Source of the DNA: an uncultured Microcaldota archaeon | Lineage (GTDB): Archaea > Micrarchaeota > Micrarchaeia > Burarchaeales > Fermentimicrarchaeaceae | Direction of reading: 5' to 3' | DNA length: 64,000 nucleotides | Assembly (NCBI GenBank): GCA_903884505.1 | Contig: CAISET010000005.1 | Span: forward strand, 1-64,000 | Shown: piece by piece, positions 37,359 to 45,401 of the stretch | How the letters are laid out: every line of letters begins with the position of its first letter | Numbering within the stretch: the first letter of the stretch is position 1 | Program-made: the position numbers and the translations under genes | The notes under the pieces: generated by a model | Databases searched by the model: none | What the model saw: the letters and a program-made list of their open reading frames with translations, nothing else | What the model was told of the DNA's origin: nothing

Positions 37359-38135
37359 CTAACCCCTCAGCTCGAGATAGCCCTGCATGACCATCTTGTT
37401 GAGCACGTCCTCGACGCGCGACTCCACTACCCCGTATTGCTTCGCGAAGTCCGAGACGTTCATCTCGTTCCTGTGCACGTCAAGCCAGTCCTGTATCTTC
37501 ACCATGAGCGCCTCGTCCGTGTAGGCCTCAAGCTGGCCCAGGCGCAGGGTGAGCTCGTCGTTCCTCGCGCGCGCCTCTATGAGGTCCCTGCTCACCTTCG
37601 CGTTCAGCGAGGCCAGCTCGTCCGCGCGCCTCTTCAGCTCCTCGTGGTCCTTCAGCAGGGAATCGTAGCGCGCGAAAATCTCCTTGTAGTCGGAGCTTGC
37701 GAATTCGGTGATGTCCGCGAGCGCGGACTGGAGCGTCTGGAACAGGTATTTCTCGTCTATCTCGTAGGCGCCGGGGATGATGGTGAGGATGTTGAGGAAA
37801 TGGCGCAGGACGTCGATGCGGCGCTTGCGCGGGCTGACGCCGGGCACGAGCGTGTAGGCGACCTCGATGGCATCTGGCCTCATGTAGACCGTCGAGAAGA
37901 GGTAGGGGCTGCGGCGGATGTCGCGGCTCTCCACGTTCAGCACCGCGATGTAGTCCGCCTCGCGCGCAATCTCGAGGTTGCTCAGGGTGCAGAGCGCGTC
38001 CATTATCTCCGCGGTGCCCTTGAGCCTCTTCGCGAATATCTTGAATCCGTCCACCTTCGGCGCGGCGAGCTTCTCCGCCTCGGCCTGTGACGGCAGCGCC
38101 GGCTTTCCGGTTTGTGGCTTCGCTGGCTCTGGCAT
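37359..38135 (-). CDS. Coiled-coil protein with winged-helix-like C-terminus (258 aa)
   Basis: No named family. Residues 1-30 are Pro/Ala-rich, 31-145 look globular (FKIFAKRLKGTAEIMDALC, YLFSTVYMRPDAIEVAYTLV), 145-205 form a coiled coil, and the end (VSDFAKQYGVVESRVEDVL, NKMVMQGYLELRG) resembles a winged helix. There is no signal or membrane segment, so it should act in the cytoplasm. The ATG at 38135 has a GGTGAT site. It is encoded in the ATPase operon, five bases after the upstream two-helix protein, and is probably an adaptor or regulator of that machine. Confidence 0.82.
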   Translation of the reverse strand: MPEPAKPQTGKPALPSQAEAEKLAAPKVDGFKIFAKRLKGTAEIMDALCTLSNLEIAREADYIAVLNVESRDIRRSPYLFSTVYMRPDAIEVAYTLVPGVSPRKRRIDVLRHFLNILTIIPGAYEIDEKYLFQTLQSALADITEFASSDYKEIFARYDSLLKDHEELKRRADELASLNAKVSRDLIEARARNDELTLRLGQLEAYTDEALMVKIQDWLDVHRNEMNVSDFAKQYGVVESRVEDVLNKMVMQGYLELRG

Positions 38136-38140
38136 TCATA

Positions 38141-38518
38141 TCACCTTTTCCGAACCGGCTTCCCCGCATTTTTCTGGGCCGGTTCCTCCGCTTTCTCGTC
38201 GCGGATGCCCGGGGAGTAGGTCAGGAGCGGGATGGCCATTACGAGGATGATGCCGACCAGCATGTAGGCGAAACCCGCTATGCTCGGCGAAACCAAGATG
38301 AAGGACACGAAGAAGACGAAGGAGAGGAACGCGAACCACATCACGTATTTCTCGAAGCGCTTCCGTTTCTCCCGCCACTTCGGGATGTCCTCCTTGCACA
38401 CGACCAGCCTGTTGCCCGCGGCTATGCCGAGCCTGGTCTTTATTGCGCGCACGGTTTTGATGTACGGGTCGTCGAGCACCGGCGAGCCTTCCTTCTCCTG
38501 CCTGCAGACTATGCACAC
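38141..38518 (-). CDS. Two-helix membrane protein with N-terminal CxxC (125 aa or longer)
   Basis: No family recognised. An N-terminal CIVC, possibly zinc-binding with a later Cys (VVCKED), precedes a basic stretch and two hydrophobic helices (MWFAFLSFVFFVSFILV and AGFAYMLVGIILVMAIPLL), ending in a basic tail. The listed GTG at 38518 has no ribosome-binding site. A CTG at 38569 is in frame, adds 17 residues and lies eight bases after a strong GGAGGT, overlapping the end of the previous gene; it may be the real start. It probably anchors cytoplasmic parts of the ATPase machine at the membrane. Confidence 0.78.
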   Translation of the reverse strand: MCIVCRQEKEGSPVLDDPYIKTVRAIKTRLGIAAGNRLVVCKEDIPKWREKRKRFEKYVMWFAFLSFVFFVSFILVSPSIAGFAYMLVGIILVMAIPLLTYSPGIRDEKAEEPAQKNAGKPVRKR

Positions 38519-38561
38519 GCTTTTCTGCTTGTTAGCAGCGGCCTTTTCGCTTCCCGTTGTC

Positions 38562-38861
38562 TTAGTCAGAGAAAACTACCTCCTGCACCTTGCTCTCGTC
38601 CAGCCCGGCCTTCTTCAGGTCCGCGCGGGAGAAAATATTGATGAGCGTCGGGTCGTCGAGCCCAGTCTCCTTCAGGAACGCATATACCGTGTCGCGGCCT
38701 ATCCCGAACCTCTCTATCGCCAGCACGAAGGAGAGGGCGTCCATGTGCCTGCTCCTCTGGTCGAACAGCGCGATGGTCTCCTCGAGCTGGGCGTCCGTGA
38801 GCCCCATGTCCCTGAGCCTCTTCTTCAGGGCGGGCTTTTCGAACGGGAAGGATTGGGCCAT
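38562..38861 (-). CDS. Small paralogue of the ATPase C-terminal domain (99 aa)
   Basis: An all-helical soluble protein. It aligns over about 80 residues with the C-terminus of the ATPase encoded immediately upstream: here FEKPALKKRLRDMGLTDAQL, there FERGELRNRLVEFGMEDTRV; here AFLKETGLDDPTLINIFSR, there AFLKGIGVDDATIIDLFSR. A duplicated tail domain as a free protein suggests an adaptor that competes with or bridges the ATPase hexamer. The ATG at 38861 lies 11 bases after the ATPase stop. Confidence in the paralogy is high; the role is inferred. Confidence 0.85.
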   Translation of the reverse strand: MAQSFPFEKPALKKRLRDMGLTDAQLEETIALFDQRSRHMDALSFVLAIERFGIGRDTVYAFLKETGLDDPTLINIFSRADLKKAGLDESKVQEVVFSD

Positions 38862-38872
38862 TTCGCTCGCAC

Positions 38873-40414
38873 CTACGGCGCGCCGCCGCGCATGAAGTCG
38901 ACGCGGGAGAACAGGTCTATTATCGTCGCATCGTCCACTCCTATCCCCTTGAGGAACGCCATCGTGTTCGTGCGCGCGACGTTGTTTTCCTCCAGGAAGT
39001 TCACGAACATGAGCACGTCAAGCCGCTTCCCGCCCTTCTCGAAGTTGGATATCAGGTCGTTGACGCGCGTGTCCTCCATCCCGAATTCCACGAGCCTGTT
39101 GCGCAGCTCGCCGCGCTCGAACGCGTAGCTGTGCGGGGTGCCGGGGGTTGCGCGCGCCTCTTCCGAGAGCACGCTTTCCACGTCGAGGAAATATTCCTCG
39201 AGCGGCTCCTCGCCGTGAATCTTCTCCAGCAGGAAGGTCTCGGGGAACTCGGTGGTGGTCTGGAACGCCATGTTCACGGCGCACTGCCCGACCCCGAACT
39301 TCGCTATCTCGTCGCGCATGTAGTCGCTGAAGCCCAGCGAGCCCTGTATGTAGTCGAGGAACTTCTCGAACTTCACCCTGAGGATGAAGGTGGTGCCGAC
39401 GTTGGAGAAGATTGCCTCGTTTATGTCAGTGGGGTTCTGGGAGGCGACGATGAGCCCGAACTGGTACTTCCTTCCCTCCCTGACAATCATGATTGCGTCC
39501 GAGCGCTCGTCCGCGGCTATCTTCCACGCCTCGTCGAGGACGACCAGGACCTTCAGGCCCTTCGTGGCTGCCCAGCCCACGGCGCGCATGCGCTCCTTCA
39601 GGAACTGCAGGAAGAAAAGGCCCGCAAGGCCCCTCATCACCTCGTCCGGAAGGCCGCTCATGTCTATGTCCACGAGGCCGATGTCCGTAAGCTCCTCGAG
39701 CTTCACGGTCGAGGGCTGCGCGAAGAAGTCGTTGCCCGGGCGCGTGAACTGCTTCAGCCTGTAGACTGCGTTCTCCAGCTCCGCCGGGAACTCGTAGGTC
39801 CCGGCCTTCATCCTCTTCTCCAGGATTGCGACGACTTCTTTTAGCGTGGGAACCTGCAGGGGCTTGCCGGTCTTGCTCTTCGTGTCCGCGACCTCCACCA
39901 CGAAGCCCGCGTCTATGTAGGACTGCTCTATCGCCTGCTCGGTCAGGCGCTTCTGCTCGGGGTAGCCGCCTATGTCCGTCAGTATCTCGAGCGCGCGGAT
40001 AATCTGCTTAACCCTGTCTATGGGCCTCATGCCGCCGAGGTCGAGCAGGTTCACGTAGTCGCCCTTGCCGAGCGAAAGGATTTTGCCGCCGGTCTGCTGC
40101 ACCCAGCCCTTGTACTCGCCGGCCCAGTCGATTATGATGGCGTTGCTGCCCCATACGAAGGCCGCGCGGGACAGGAACGTCTTCACGAAATAGGACTTTC
40201 CCGCGCCGGTTATCCCCACGACGCAGATGTGCGGGTTGGTCAGGTGCATGAATGACCAGTTGAACGGCATGTGGAACATCTTGGTCTTGCCGATGTAGAT
40301 GGAGTTCCCGGGGTCGAGCGCCACGAACTCGGGGGGAGGCTCGGGCGGCCTTACGAATAGCGGGCGCTTCGAAAGCTCCTTGCTTGTCACGCTCTGCAGT
40401 TTCAGCCAGCCCAT
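38873..40414 (-). CDS. VirB4/HerA-like ATPase of a type IV secretion-related system (513 aa)
   Basis: P-loop ATPase of the VirB4/TraC/HerA class. Walker A is G67-ITGAGKS-74 with Lys73; Walker B is LKVLVVLDEAW with Asp294-Glu295. The text ASQNPTDINEAIFSNVGTTF after it is typical of VirB4. The N-terminal membrane and VirB4 N-terminal domains are absent; they appear instead to be encoded by the two genes upstream. A C-terminal helical domain of about 85 residues is duplicated in the 99-residue neighbour. VirB4 proteins power pilus assembly or substrate transport; CedB is the archaeal DNA-import analogue. ATG at 40414 with GGTGAT. Which substrate moves, and in which direction, cannot be told. Confidence 0.93.
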   Translation of the reverse strand: MGWLKLQSVTSKELSKRPLFVRPPEPPPEFVALDPGNSIYIGKTKMFHMPFNWSFMHLTNPHICVVGITGAGKSYFVKTFLSRAAFVWGSNAIIIDWAGEYKGWVQQTGGKILSLGKGDYVNLLDLGGMRPIDRVKQIIRALEILTDIGGYPEQKRLTEQAIEQSYIDAGFVVEVADTKSKTGKPLQVPTLKEVVAILEKRMKAGTYEFPAELENAVYRLKQFTRPGNDFFAQPSTVKLEELTDIGLVDIDMSGLPDEVMRGLAGLFFLQFLKERMRAVGWAATKGLKVLVVLDEAWKIAADERSDAIMIVREGRKYQFGLIVASQNPTDINEAIFSNVGTTFILRVKFEKFLDYIQGSLGFSDYMRDEIAKFGVGQCAVNMAFQTTTEFPETFLLEKIHGEEPLEEYFLDVESVLSEEARATPGTPHSYAFERGELRNRLVEFGMEDTRVNDLISNFEKGGKRLDVLMFVNFLEENNVARTNTMAFLKGIGVDDATIIDLFSRVDFMRGGAP

Positions 40415-40424
40415 TTCATCACCG

Positions 40425-41246
40425 TCAGATTTGCGCGGCGAAGTCCTTCGGCTCGGGTGGGATTGCGCGCTCCCACTTGAAGCACTTCTTCATGTCCTCG
40501 CCCTTGAGCGGGACTATCTCTATGTTGAGCGCGTTCGCGACCGTCGAGCGCACCTCGTCGACCTGCTTCTTCGCCTGCGCGATGGCAGCGTCCTCGCTCA
40601 CGCCCACGCCGGTCGTCGCGATGTACATCAGCGTGCCCATCGGCTTCTCGCCGGACGTGAGCCTGCTGAGCATGTCGTTGAGCCTGTCTATCTCGCGCTC
40701 CCACTTGTCAATCGTCAGCGCGTCGGGGTTGGGCTTCTCCTTCTCCTTCCCGAGCTTTATCTGCGCCCCAGCCCTGTCGGTCTCTATCTTCTCCCTGTAC
40801 CTGACGATGTCGTCTAGGTAGGCGATGAGGCTGAACTTCATCGGGAAGCGGAGCGCGGCGAGGCTGCGCTCCCAGAGGTCCATGTAGCTCGAGCCCGCCT
40901 CCTCCTCGACGCCCGAGACCGCGGCCTCGTAGAACTTCGCGCCCATGAACATGCTCGCCTGGTAGAGGCCGCCCACGTTCCTGATGACCACGTCCTGCGT
41001 TGGCGGCACCCGGTAGCCGTCCGAGAGGTCCTCGGAGACGCGGAGCAGCTTCGTGATTACCGGCATTATGAAGTATGCGGCCATGAACACGCCGTATGTG
41101 ACTGCGACGCCGGCTGCACCCACGACCATCAGGGCTATGGTGAGGATGCCGCCGATGTCCCCGGCGCGCGTGAATGTGATGGCCAGCCCTACCAGTCCCA
41201 TTCCTATCGCGGCGAACGCCATGTTCTTCTCGCTCACATCAACCAT
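40425..41246 (-). CDS. PrgI/VirB3-like plus VirB4 N-terminal-domain-like membrane protein B (273 aa)
   Basis: Two hydrophobic helices near the N-terminus (MAFAAIGMGLVGLAITF and LTIALMVVGAAGVAVTY), then a soluble region of about 200 residues. The soluble part ends VANALNIEIVPLKGEDMKKC, which resembles the end of the VirB4/TraC N-terminal domain, just before the ATPase in a normal VirB4. I infer a split VirB4. It is a tandem paralogue of the gene upstream (RSTVANALNIEIVPLKGEDM against RSTVGTALNVDVVPMSGEDM). ATG at 41246, with only a weak AGGCTGAT site. It lies 10 bases before the ATPase gene. Confidence 0.85.
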   Translation of the reverse strand: MVDVSEKNMAFAAIGMGLVGLAITFTRAGDIGGILTIALMVVGAAGVAVTYGVFMAAYFIMPVITKLLRVSEDLSDGYRVPPTQDVVIRNVGGLYQASMFMGAKFYEAAVSGVEEEAGSSYMDLWERSLAALRFPMKFSLIAYLDDIVRYREKIETDRAGAQIKLGKEKEKPNPDALTIDKWEREIDRLNDMLSRLTSGEKPMGTLMYIATTGVGVSEDAAIAQAKKQVDEVRSTVANALNIEIVPLKGEDMKKCFKWERAIPPEPKDFAAQI

Positions 41247-41255
41247 TCTATCAGC

Positions 41256-42050
41256 CTAAAATTCCTTCATCCCTGCGGGGAGCGTGTATGCCCAGTCGAA
41301 GCAGCGCTTCATGTCCTCGCCGCTCATCGGGACCACGTCCACGTTGAGTGCTGTGCCTACGGTCGAGCGTATCTCGTTCGCGCGCTGGCGCGCGGCTGCG
41401 ATTGCGGAGTCTTTCGTGGCCCCGGTCGCGGAAGTCTGTATGAAAGTGGCGATTGCCGTCGGCTTCTCGCCGTATGATATCTTCGAGAGCATGTTGTCCC
41501 ACATCGCTATCTCGCGCTCCGTCTTGTCCACCACGGCCTGGCTCGGGCTCTGCTTCTCGCTCTCCTGCCCCAGGAGCATCTGCGCCTTCGCCTTCCTCGC
41601 CTCTATGCTCTCGCGGTATTTCGAGAGGTCCTTTATGTAGACGAGGATGCTGAACTTGACCACGCTCTTCATTCCGGAGACGGCGCGCTCCCACAGGTTC
41701 ATGAAGCCCACCTTCTCGTCGGCGCTCATGCCGGTGGTGGTCTTGAATATCTTCACGCCGAGGAAGACCGTCGCGGTGTAGGTGCCGCCCTCCTGCTTGA
41801 CGAGCACGTCCTCGCTTGGCGGAATGTCGACGAAGGCATCCTGCGTCCTTATCACGCGGAGCCCCCGCGTGAAATAGGGTATCATCCAGTAGCCGTACTT
41901 GTAGGTCACTATGGAGGCGGGGCAGAGGATGAGCGCGGCGAGCAGTATTATCGCGGTGAGCGGGCCGAGCGTGCCGCCGGTCACGAACGCGAGCAGCATC
42001 AGCACGAGCGCGGCGCCCAGCATCGCCAATGCCGTCGTCTTCTCGTCCAT
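41256..42050 (-). CDS. PrgI/VirB3-like plus VirB4 N-terminal-domain-like membrane protein A (264 aa)
   Basis: First gene of the ATPase operon. Two N-terminal helices (ALAMLGAALVLMLLAF, LTAIILLAALILCPASIV) are followed by a soluble domain paralogous to that of the next gene, sharing NLWERA(V), KFSILVYIKDL, MLSKISYGEKP and the ending GEDMKRCFDWAYTLP. The tandem pair may form a hetero-oligomeric membrane base for the separate ATPase. ATG at 42050; the TATA box at 42071-42082 places the transcript start at the ATG, so it is leaderless. Homology to VirB4 N-termini is inferred from motifs and context. Confidence 0.85.
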   Translation of the reverse strand: MDEKTTALAMLGAALVLMLLAFVTGGTLGPLTAIILLAALILCPASIVTYKYGYWMIPYFTRGLRVIRTQDAFVDIPPSEDVLVKQEGGTYTATVFLGVKIFKTTTGMSADEKVGFMNLWERAVSGMKSVVKFSILVYIKDLSKYRESIEARKAKAQMLLGQESEKQSPSQAVVDKTEREIAMWDNMLSKISYGEKPTAIATFIQTSATGATKDSAIAAARQRANEIRSTVGTALNVDVVPMSGEDMKRCFDWAYTLPAGMKEF

Positions 42051-42070
42051 GGCAGGATATTACGGCGCGT

Positions 42071-42082
42071 CCTTTATTAATG
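42071..42082 (-). promoter_or_regulatory. TATA box for the ATPase operon (leaderless)
   Basis: The minus strand reads CATTAATAAAGG, centred 26 bases from the ATG at 42050. Confidence 0.6.
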
Positions 42083-42093
42083 TTTTCAGGGCG

Positions 42094-42127
42094 CTTTTCC
42101 GAACGCGCGCGTGCGCACGCGCGCGCG
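42094..42127. promoter_or_regulatory. GCGTTCGGAAAAG element fused to a 22-bp CG palindrome
   Basis: The 13-mer occupies 42094-42106 on the minus strand. Bases 42103-42127 alternate purine and pyrimidine without a break, and 42104-42125 are a perfect palindrome centred on TGCGCA; such DNA can adopt the Z form. It lies some 44-77 bases before the operon start and is an inverted relative of the element at 25478-25508. Confidence 0.6.
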
Positions 42128-42157
42128 ATTATTATAATTCGTGTGCGTCCCAGGGCT

Positions 42158-43351
42158 TCAGATAAGCTTTACCAGCCCCTGCCCGACCTCGCTTATGTCC
42201 GAGCCGAGGAGCGGCGCGGCTATGCGGATGAAAGAAATCGTCACGGCGAATATTATCATCGGGTAGAACACGGCCTTCAGTATGATGGGAGGCAGGAACG
42301 AATGGAACTGGTTCACCTTCGCCACGACCGCGGGATTGGCCTGCTCTTCGGCAGTCTTGGCGGCGTCCTCGAAGTCGTGCTCGCAGGCGCTGAACTGCTC
42401 GAAGTTGATTCCGACCGTGGACGCCCTCGCGGTGCTCAGCGCGGCCTCCATGGCCGCCTGCTCCTCGGTCATCCTCGCCACGAAGGCGAAAATCGTGGGA
42501 TAGACGAAGAAGAAGCCTATGGCTAACGCTATGATGAGGCCGCCGGCGCCGCGCGTAATGGGGAATATGCGCAGGAACACGCCCAGCGGAAGGAGCACCG
42601 AGAACATCTTCTGCTGGATGAATGATAGGATGGACTCCTGGAAGTAGACTATCATCAGGACCTGTATGATGAAGTGCATGGCGAGGTGCGGCGGGTCGAC
42701 CAGTATCGGCTTCAGCCAGACCAGCAGGTATATCTCGCCCGGGCCCATGTTCTCGTATTTGTAGAGCGTGGTGAGCGCCTCAATCCAGTAGGTCCAGTTG
42801 TAGAAGTTGCGGTACCAGTCGATTAGGGGGTTCGCTACGCCCTCGAGATACCTGTGGGCCACTGCGAACGGGTTCACGTTCGCGCCGAGTATCACGGCCA
42901 TGCCCTCGTCCAGCATGATGTAAGTCAGCACGATCAGGGCGCCTACCAGGACCGCGCTCGCGAAAGCCTGGTACATCTCGCTCTTCGCCCACATCCTGAG
43001 CTCGCGCACGTCGAAGCCTATCCCGAGCATGTAGGCGAAAGCCGCGACGAGGAACGCGCAGAGCACGCCCAGCATCGCAATCGGGCCCCAGAAGCTCCAC
43101 TGCGACTCTATCTTCGCCTTGCAGGGGTCGTACCAGTTCGCTCCCGGGACGGTGTAGCACGCGGAGCCGGTGGTCGAGGCGGAATCGGCTATGCACGTCT
43201 GCCCGCACTCGCATTCCGTGGAGAAGTCTGGCGAGGTCGGGTCGCTGTGGGCGCATGCCTTGCCCTCTATCGTATCCGCGGCGGACGCAAGCGTGGGGAG
43301 AAGTGCGGCAACGAGCACGATGCAGAGCAATGCTCTCCAGGCGTTCATCAT
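42158..43351 (-). CDS. VirB6/TrbL-like polytopic membrane protein 1 (397 aa)
   Basis: Signal peptide (ALLCIVLVAALLPTLASA), then a short Cys-rich ectodomain (CECGQTC) and about six membrane helices. Family hallmarks: FAYMLGIGF followed by WAKSEMYQAF; LLPLGVFLRIFPITRGAGG; and the end GSDISEVGQGLVKLI. VirB6/CedA-type proteins form the inner-membrane channel part of type IV secretion or DNA-import machines; assignment rests on topology and the pilin/VirB4 context. The ATG at 43351 overlaps the previous stop (ATGA). Last of six tandem paralogues. Confidence 0.82.
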   Translation of the reverse strand: MMNAWRALLCIVLVAALLPTLASAADTIEGKACAHSDPTSPDFSTECECGQTCIADSASTTGSACYTVPGANWYDPCKAKIESQWSFWGPIAMLGVLCAFLVAAFAYMLGIGFDVRELRMWAKSEMYQAFASAVLVGALIVLTYIMLDEGMAVILGANVNPFAVAHRYLEGVANPLIDWYRNFYNWTYWIEALTTLYKYENMGPGEIYLLVWLKPILVDPPHLAMHFIIQVLMIVYFQESILSFIQQKMFSVLLPLGVFLRIFPITRGAGGLIIALAIGFFFVYPTIFAFVARMTEEQAAMEAALSTARASTVGINFEQFSACEHDFEDAAKTAEEQANPAVVAKVNQFHSFLPPIILKAVFYPMIIFAVTISFIRIAAPLLGSDISEVGQGLVKLI

Positions 43352-44415
43352 ATCAGCCTCGTGAGGTTGCTAACGTCGACCTCCTCGCCGATGGCCGCTG
43401 AAAGGCCCTTGATGAACGATATGAGCACTATGAATATCACTAAAGGTATGAAGATTATGCCGACCGCGAGCGTCGCTATGAACCCGAATGCGGCGTTTAC
43501 GCCGTTGCCAATCCATGCGACGGGGTTAATCATGTTGTTGATGCTCGCGAGCGCATCCTGGATGCCGGAGAACGCGTTGCTCGAGCTCTGCGTTGCGCCT
43601 ACCAGGTCCTGGTAATCGTTGTGCAGGTTGTTGAGCAGCAGCCCGTAGAGCAGCACTATGGCGAGCGGATAGACCAGGAAGAAGCCCACGGCTATCGCAA
43701 TCAGGGAGCCGCCGAACCCCCTTGTGGCTCCGAACGAGCGCAGCAGCAGGCCCGCAACCATCAGGTAGCCGAAGAGCTGCTCCGATATCCTGACGAGCAG
43801 CACCTGCGCCATCGCGAGCAGCAGCCCCACCCCGATTGCGGAAATGCCCATGCTGAGCGACTGCGAGACCTGAGTGAGCCCGTGGCCCAGCGAGACCTGC
43901 ATCCCTATGCCGCCGGGCGCGGTGTACCACGTGAAGGTCGATGCGAAAGCTATGAAGCCGTTGAGGACGGCGACTGTCGTGAAGGCTTGTTCGATGGTGT
44001 TCCTGAAGTCCTGGACGTAGAATTCCGCGACCTTGAACGTGCCGCAGTGGTTGGCAACCGTCAGGTTCTGGATGTTGAAGAACGCGGGCTGGGTGCAGGC
44101 CAGCGTAGGGTCAGCGCCGGCCACTGCCTCGGGGCAGGGCGCGCACTTGACGTCGTCTCCGAGCATGTGCGCATCGAGGGTGCAGGCCCACTGGACGAGC
44201 CCTATGAAGAAGAGCGCGAAGATGAGCGTAACGATTCCCTCGTAGACCTGGTTGATGGCCCAGAGCCTCACGCCGCGGTGGTTCGCCACTCCCGCGAGTA
44301 TGTAGGCGAGGCCGGCGACGAGGAAGACGATGAACGTCGCCATTATCACGACGGGCTGCCATCCTGTGACGAAGCCCTGGAACGAGGAGAAATCCGAGCA
44401 TACTGGGAATCCCAT
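43348..44415 (-). CDS. VirB6/TrbL-like polytopic membrane protein 2 (355 aa)
   Basis: Same architecture as its neighbours but with no cleavable signal. The first helix ends in LAYILAGV, then WAINQVYEGI, an extracellular loop with paired cysteines (CAPCPEAV, LACTQ), several helices, and LLLRSFGATRGFGGSLIAIA. The end SFIKGLSAAIGEEVDVSNLT is the cluster's C-terminal signature. It diverges most at the WAxxExYQ motif. GTGAT precedes the ATG at 44415. The last codons overlap the next gene by four bases, implying coupled translation. Confidence 0.82.
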   Translation of the reverse strand: MGFPVCSDFSSFQGFVTGWQPVVIMATFIVFLVAGLAYILAGVANHRGVRLWAINQVYEGIVTLIFALFFIGLVQWACTLDAHMLGDDVKCAPCPEAVAGADPTLACTQPAFFNIQNLTVANHCGTFKVAEFYVQDFRNTIEQAFTTVAVLNGFIAFASTFTWYTAPGGIGMQVSLGHGLTQVSQSLSMGISAIGVGLLLAMAQVLLVRISEQLFGYLMVAGLLLRSFGATRGFGGSLIAIAVGFFLVYPLAIVLLYGLLLNNLHNDYQDLVGATQSSSNAFSGIQDALASINNMINPVAWIGNGVNAAFGFIATLAVGIIFIPLVIFIVLISFIKGLSAAIGEEVDVSNLTRLI

Positions 44416-44419
44416 AGCA

Positions 44420-45391
44420 TCACAACAGTTTCGTCAGGCTGCTTATATCAACGTCCCCTCCCATGACCTTTGCGAACTCCCGCGTGAATGAAAGCGTGAT
44501 GGTCAGGTTGAAGAGTGGGAGGAATAAGCCGACTACGACCACGTCGTATATTGGCCTGTAGAGGGTTGAGATTATCCCGGCTATTATGCCGCCGACAAAC
44601 GGAACGTCCCCTCCGGGCAGGCTCGTGGCGCCGCCCATGAACTCCGTGAAGTTCTTCGTGTCGTTCGCGAACATGAGCGAGTCCAGGTAGAACATCATGG
44701 GGTAGAGGACATAGAAGCCCACGACAACCGCGACGATTGCGCCGCCCGCGGAGCGCGTGAACGGGAAGGAGCGCAGGCCTATGCCTATCGGGAAGAGCGC
44801 CATGAGCTTGTAGCGCAGGAAATCGAGGATTAGCGAGTTGATTGTGAGCAGTATCGCACCCCCTGCGGTGCCCATCATCACGAGCCCGATGAAGTCGCTG
44901 ACCGTCGCGAAGCCAGGCATGAGGCTGAAGGAGAAGCCCTGCTGGTAGGGCGAGACGTACTGGTGCCAGCTTACCATCACCCCGACGAGGATGTTGATGC
45001 CGAGCAGGGTCCCGTAGTTGGCGAGCAGCCAGAACCTCTCGCTGTCCATGAAGCATTTCGCGTAGTCGAACGCGGCGGCGTAGCCTCCGGGCGTGCTGTA
45101 GTCGCAGAGCGCGGGGTAGGTCGCGGCATCGCATTTGCAGCAGGAAGTGTTGGGGCAGACGGAAGACCCGGTTATGCCATTCATCAGCCCGTTTATGGAT
45201 GCGATGAGAACGACCATGCCGCCCACGATTATCGCGTTGGCTATGGCCTGGTAGAACTCGTTCCTCGCCCATCCCTTAACCCTCGGCAGCATGAAGCCTA
45301 TGCCTATCATGTAGGCGAATGCGACCAGCAGGAAGGATAGCAGGACCATTAGCGCGGACACGCTTTGCCAGGTTACCCAGATTCCAGCCAT
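44420..45391 (-). CDS. VirB6/TrbL-like polytopic membrane protein 3 (323 aa)
   Basis: Starts almost directly in the first helix (LMVLLSFLLVAFAYMIGIGF) without a signal peptide. WARNEFYQAI follows, then an outside loop with a cluster of cysteines (CPNTSCCKCDAATY), further helices and LFPIGIGLRSFPFTRSAGG. The end VMGGDVDISSLTKLL is the shared C-terminal signature. ATG at 45391, 10 bases after the upstream stop codon. The Cys-rich loops differ in length and sequence among the six paralogues, while the cytoplasmic end is conserved. Confidence 0.82.
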   Translation of the reverse strand: MAGIWVTWQSVSALMVLLSFLLVAFAYMIGIGFMLPRVKGWARNEFYQAIANAIIVGGMVVLIASINGLMNGITGSSVCPNTSCCKCDAATYPALCDYSTPGGYAAAFDYAKCFMDSERFWLLANYGTLLGINILVGVMVSWHQYVSPYQQGFSFSLMPGFATVSDFIGLVMMGTAGGAILLTINSLILDFLRYKLMALFPIGIGLRSFPFTRSAGGAIVAVVVGFYVLYPMMFYLDSLMFANDTKNFTEFMGGATSLPGGDVPFVGGIIAGIISTLYRPIYDVVVVGLFLPLFNLTITLSFTREFAKVMGGDVDISSLTKLL

Positions 45392-45401
45392 AACTTCCAG
45401 C

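Noticed and set aside
38873-40414. Integrated conjugative plasmid as the source of the VirB-like genes
   Set aside because: No relaxase, VirD4, integrase, att-flanking tRNA or replication gene is visible, and base composition matches the ribosomal and ileS neighbours; still possible if such genes lie outside the window.
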